NCBI GenBank assembly: GCA_017398585.1
Contig: JAFQFS010000171.1
Location: 1-33,157 of the forward strand
DNA from: Clostridia bacterium
GTDB taxonomy: Bacteria; Bacillota; Clostridia; Oscillospirales; CAG-272
Direction of reading: 5' to 3'
DNA length: 33,157 bases
Shown: positions 32,946-33,157 of the stretch, in pieces
How the letters are laid out: the number at the start of each line of letters is the position of its first letter
Position numbering within the stretch: the first letter of the stretch is position 1
Program-made: the position numbers and the translations under genes
The notes under the pieces: model-generated
Database searches by the model: none
Told to the model about the DNA's origin: nothing
The model's input: only the letters and a program-made list of their open reading frames with translations

Positions 32946-33157
32946 ATAAATCTGCACCCAACTCTGTTAATACAATGTGAGTTCTCGGGGAAAACTTTTT
33001 TTAAAAAAAGTTTTCCCCGAACCCCTTTCAAAAAACTTCAAACTGGATAAAAAAACAAAGTTTATGCAGTTTTTTTGTTGGATTTGCACTGCACCTTGTT
33101 GATTTATTTGTTTAAAGTTTTTGAAGAGGGGTTCGGGGAGGAACTTTTTGAAAAAAG
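32946..33157. repeat. Paired-hairpin repeats, copy G (one inverted half plus one cut by the window end)
   Basis: AATCTGCACCCAACTCTGTT (from about 32948) is the core in reverse orientation. A perfect palindromic hairpin with arm CGGGGAAAACTTTTTTT follows (32986-33019), then ACCCCTTTCAAAAAACTTC, a core ACAAAGTTTATGCAG, the inverse GTTTAAAGTTTTTGAAGAGGGG (about 33110) and the start of the right hairpin, cut at 33157. No gene lies here. Confidence 0.85.

Noticed and set aside
32927-33031. N-terminal extension of the rubredoxin-type gene through the hairpin repeat
   Set aside because: The extra 35 residues translate the repeat; a good ribosome binding site and family-typical N-terminus are at 32926.

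Overview
The window looks like chromosomal DNA from a fairly GC-rich, spore-forming, carbohydrate-degrading anaerobe of the Clostridia, probably a gut Oscillospirales-type lineage. The grounds are spoVAD/spoVAE homologues, strong AGGAGG ribosome binding sites with sigma-A promoters, a high-molecular-weight-rubredoxin-type flavoprotein, several glycosidases, two lipoprotein solute-binding proteins, and intergenic hairpin repeats of a kind I associate with clostridial genomes. The taxonomy is inference. I see no rRNA, tRNA, CRISPR, phage or transposase gene.

Layout. 1-8170 is bracketed by two inverted copies of a ~300 bp noncoding repeat. Between them lie a compact GH101-like protein (-), a PLP aminotransferase (+), ppa-obgE (+), araD (+) and a P-loop kinase/pyrophosphatase-like fusion (-). 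8171-8640 is noncoding and rich in predicted stems. recG (+) and a GH36 alpha-galactosidase (+) follow, separated by a second repeat element flanked by an 18 bp perfect direct repeat. 13371-18463 is a tight aroB-aroA-aroC-aroE/K-aroQ operon that covers every step from DAHP to chorismate in five ORFs, followed by a class I glutamine-amidotransferase-fold hydrolase. 19332-24920 is a minus-strand group: a GNAT acetyltransferase, a GH106-like protein, a small NTP-pyrophosphohydrolase-like protein and an alpha/alpha-toroid-like protein, the last three with overlapping ends, and then a separately promoted sugar-binding lipoprotein. A Crh-like HPr relative (-) diverges from spoVAD-spoVAE (+). Then come a second sugar-binding lipoprotein, a DUF4838-like protein, an AraC-GNAT fusion (-), a DeoR-family regulator (+) and a flavin reductase-rubredoxin protein (-).

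The most unusual content is partly noncoding. There are three classes of interspersed repeat. One is a family of at least seven paired or half hairpin elements, six of which begin within about 25 bp of a stop codon. The others are a ~250 bp element apparently flanked by long direct repeats, and the ~300 bp inverted pair. Among proteins, the kinase-PPase fusion, the His-less HPr, the AraC-GNAT fusion and the AroE-AroK fusion stand out.

Functionally the region mixes housekeeping (phosphate hydrolysis, ribosome-associated GTPase, fork repair, aromatic amino acid precursors, sporulation) with sugar acquisition (GH101-like, GH36, GH106-like, DUF4838, AraD, two solute-binding proteins). Local AraC and DeoR regulators fit nutrient-responsive control.
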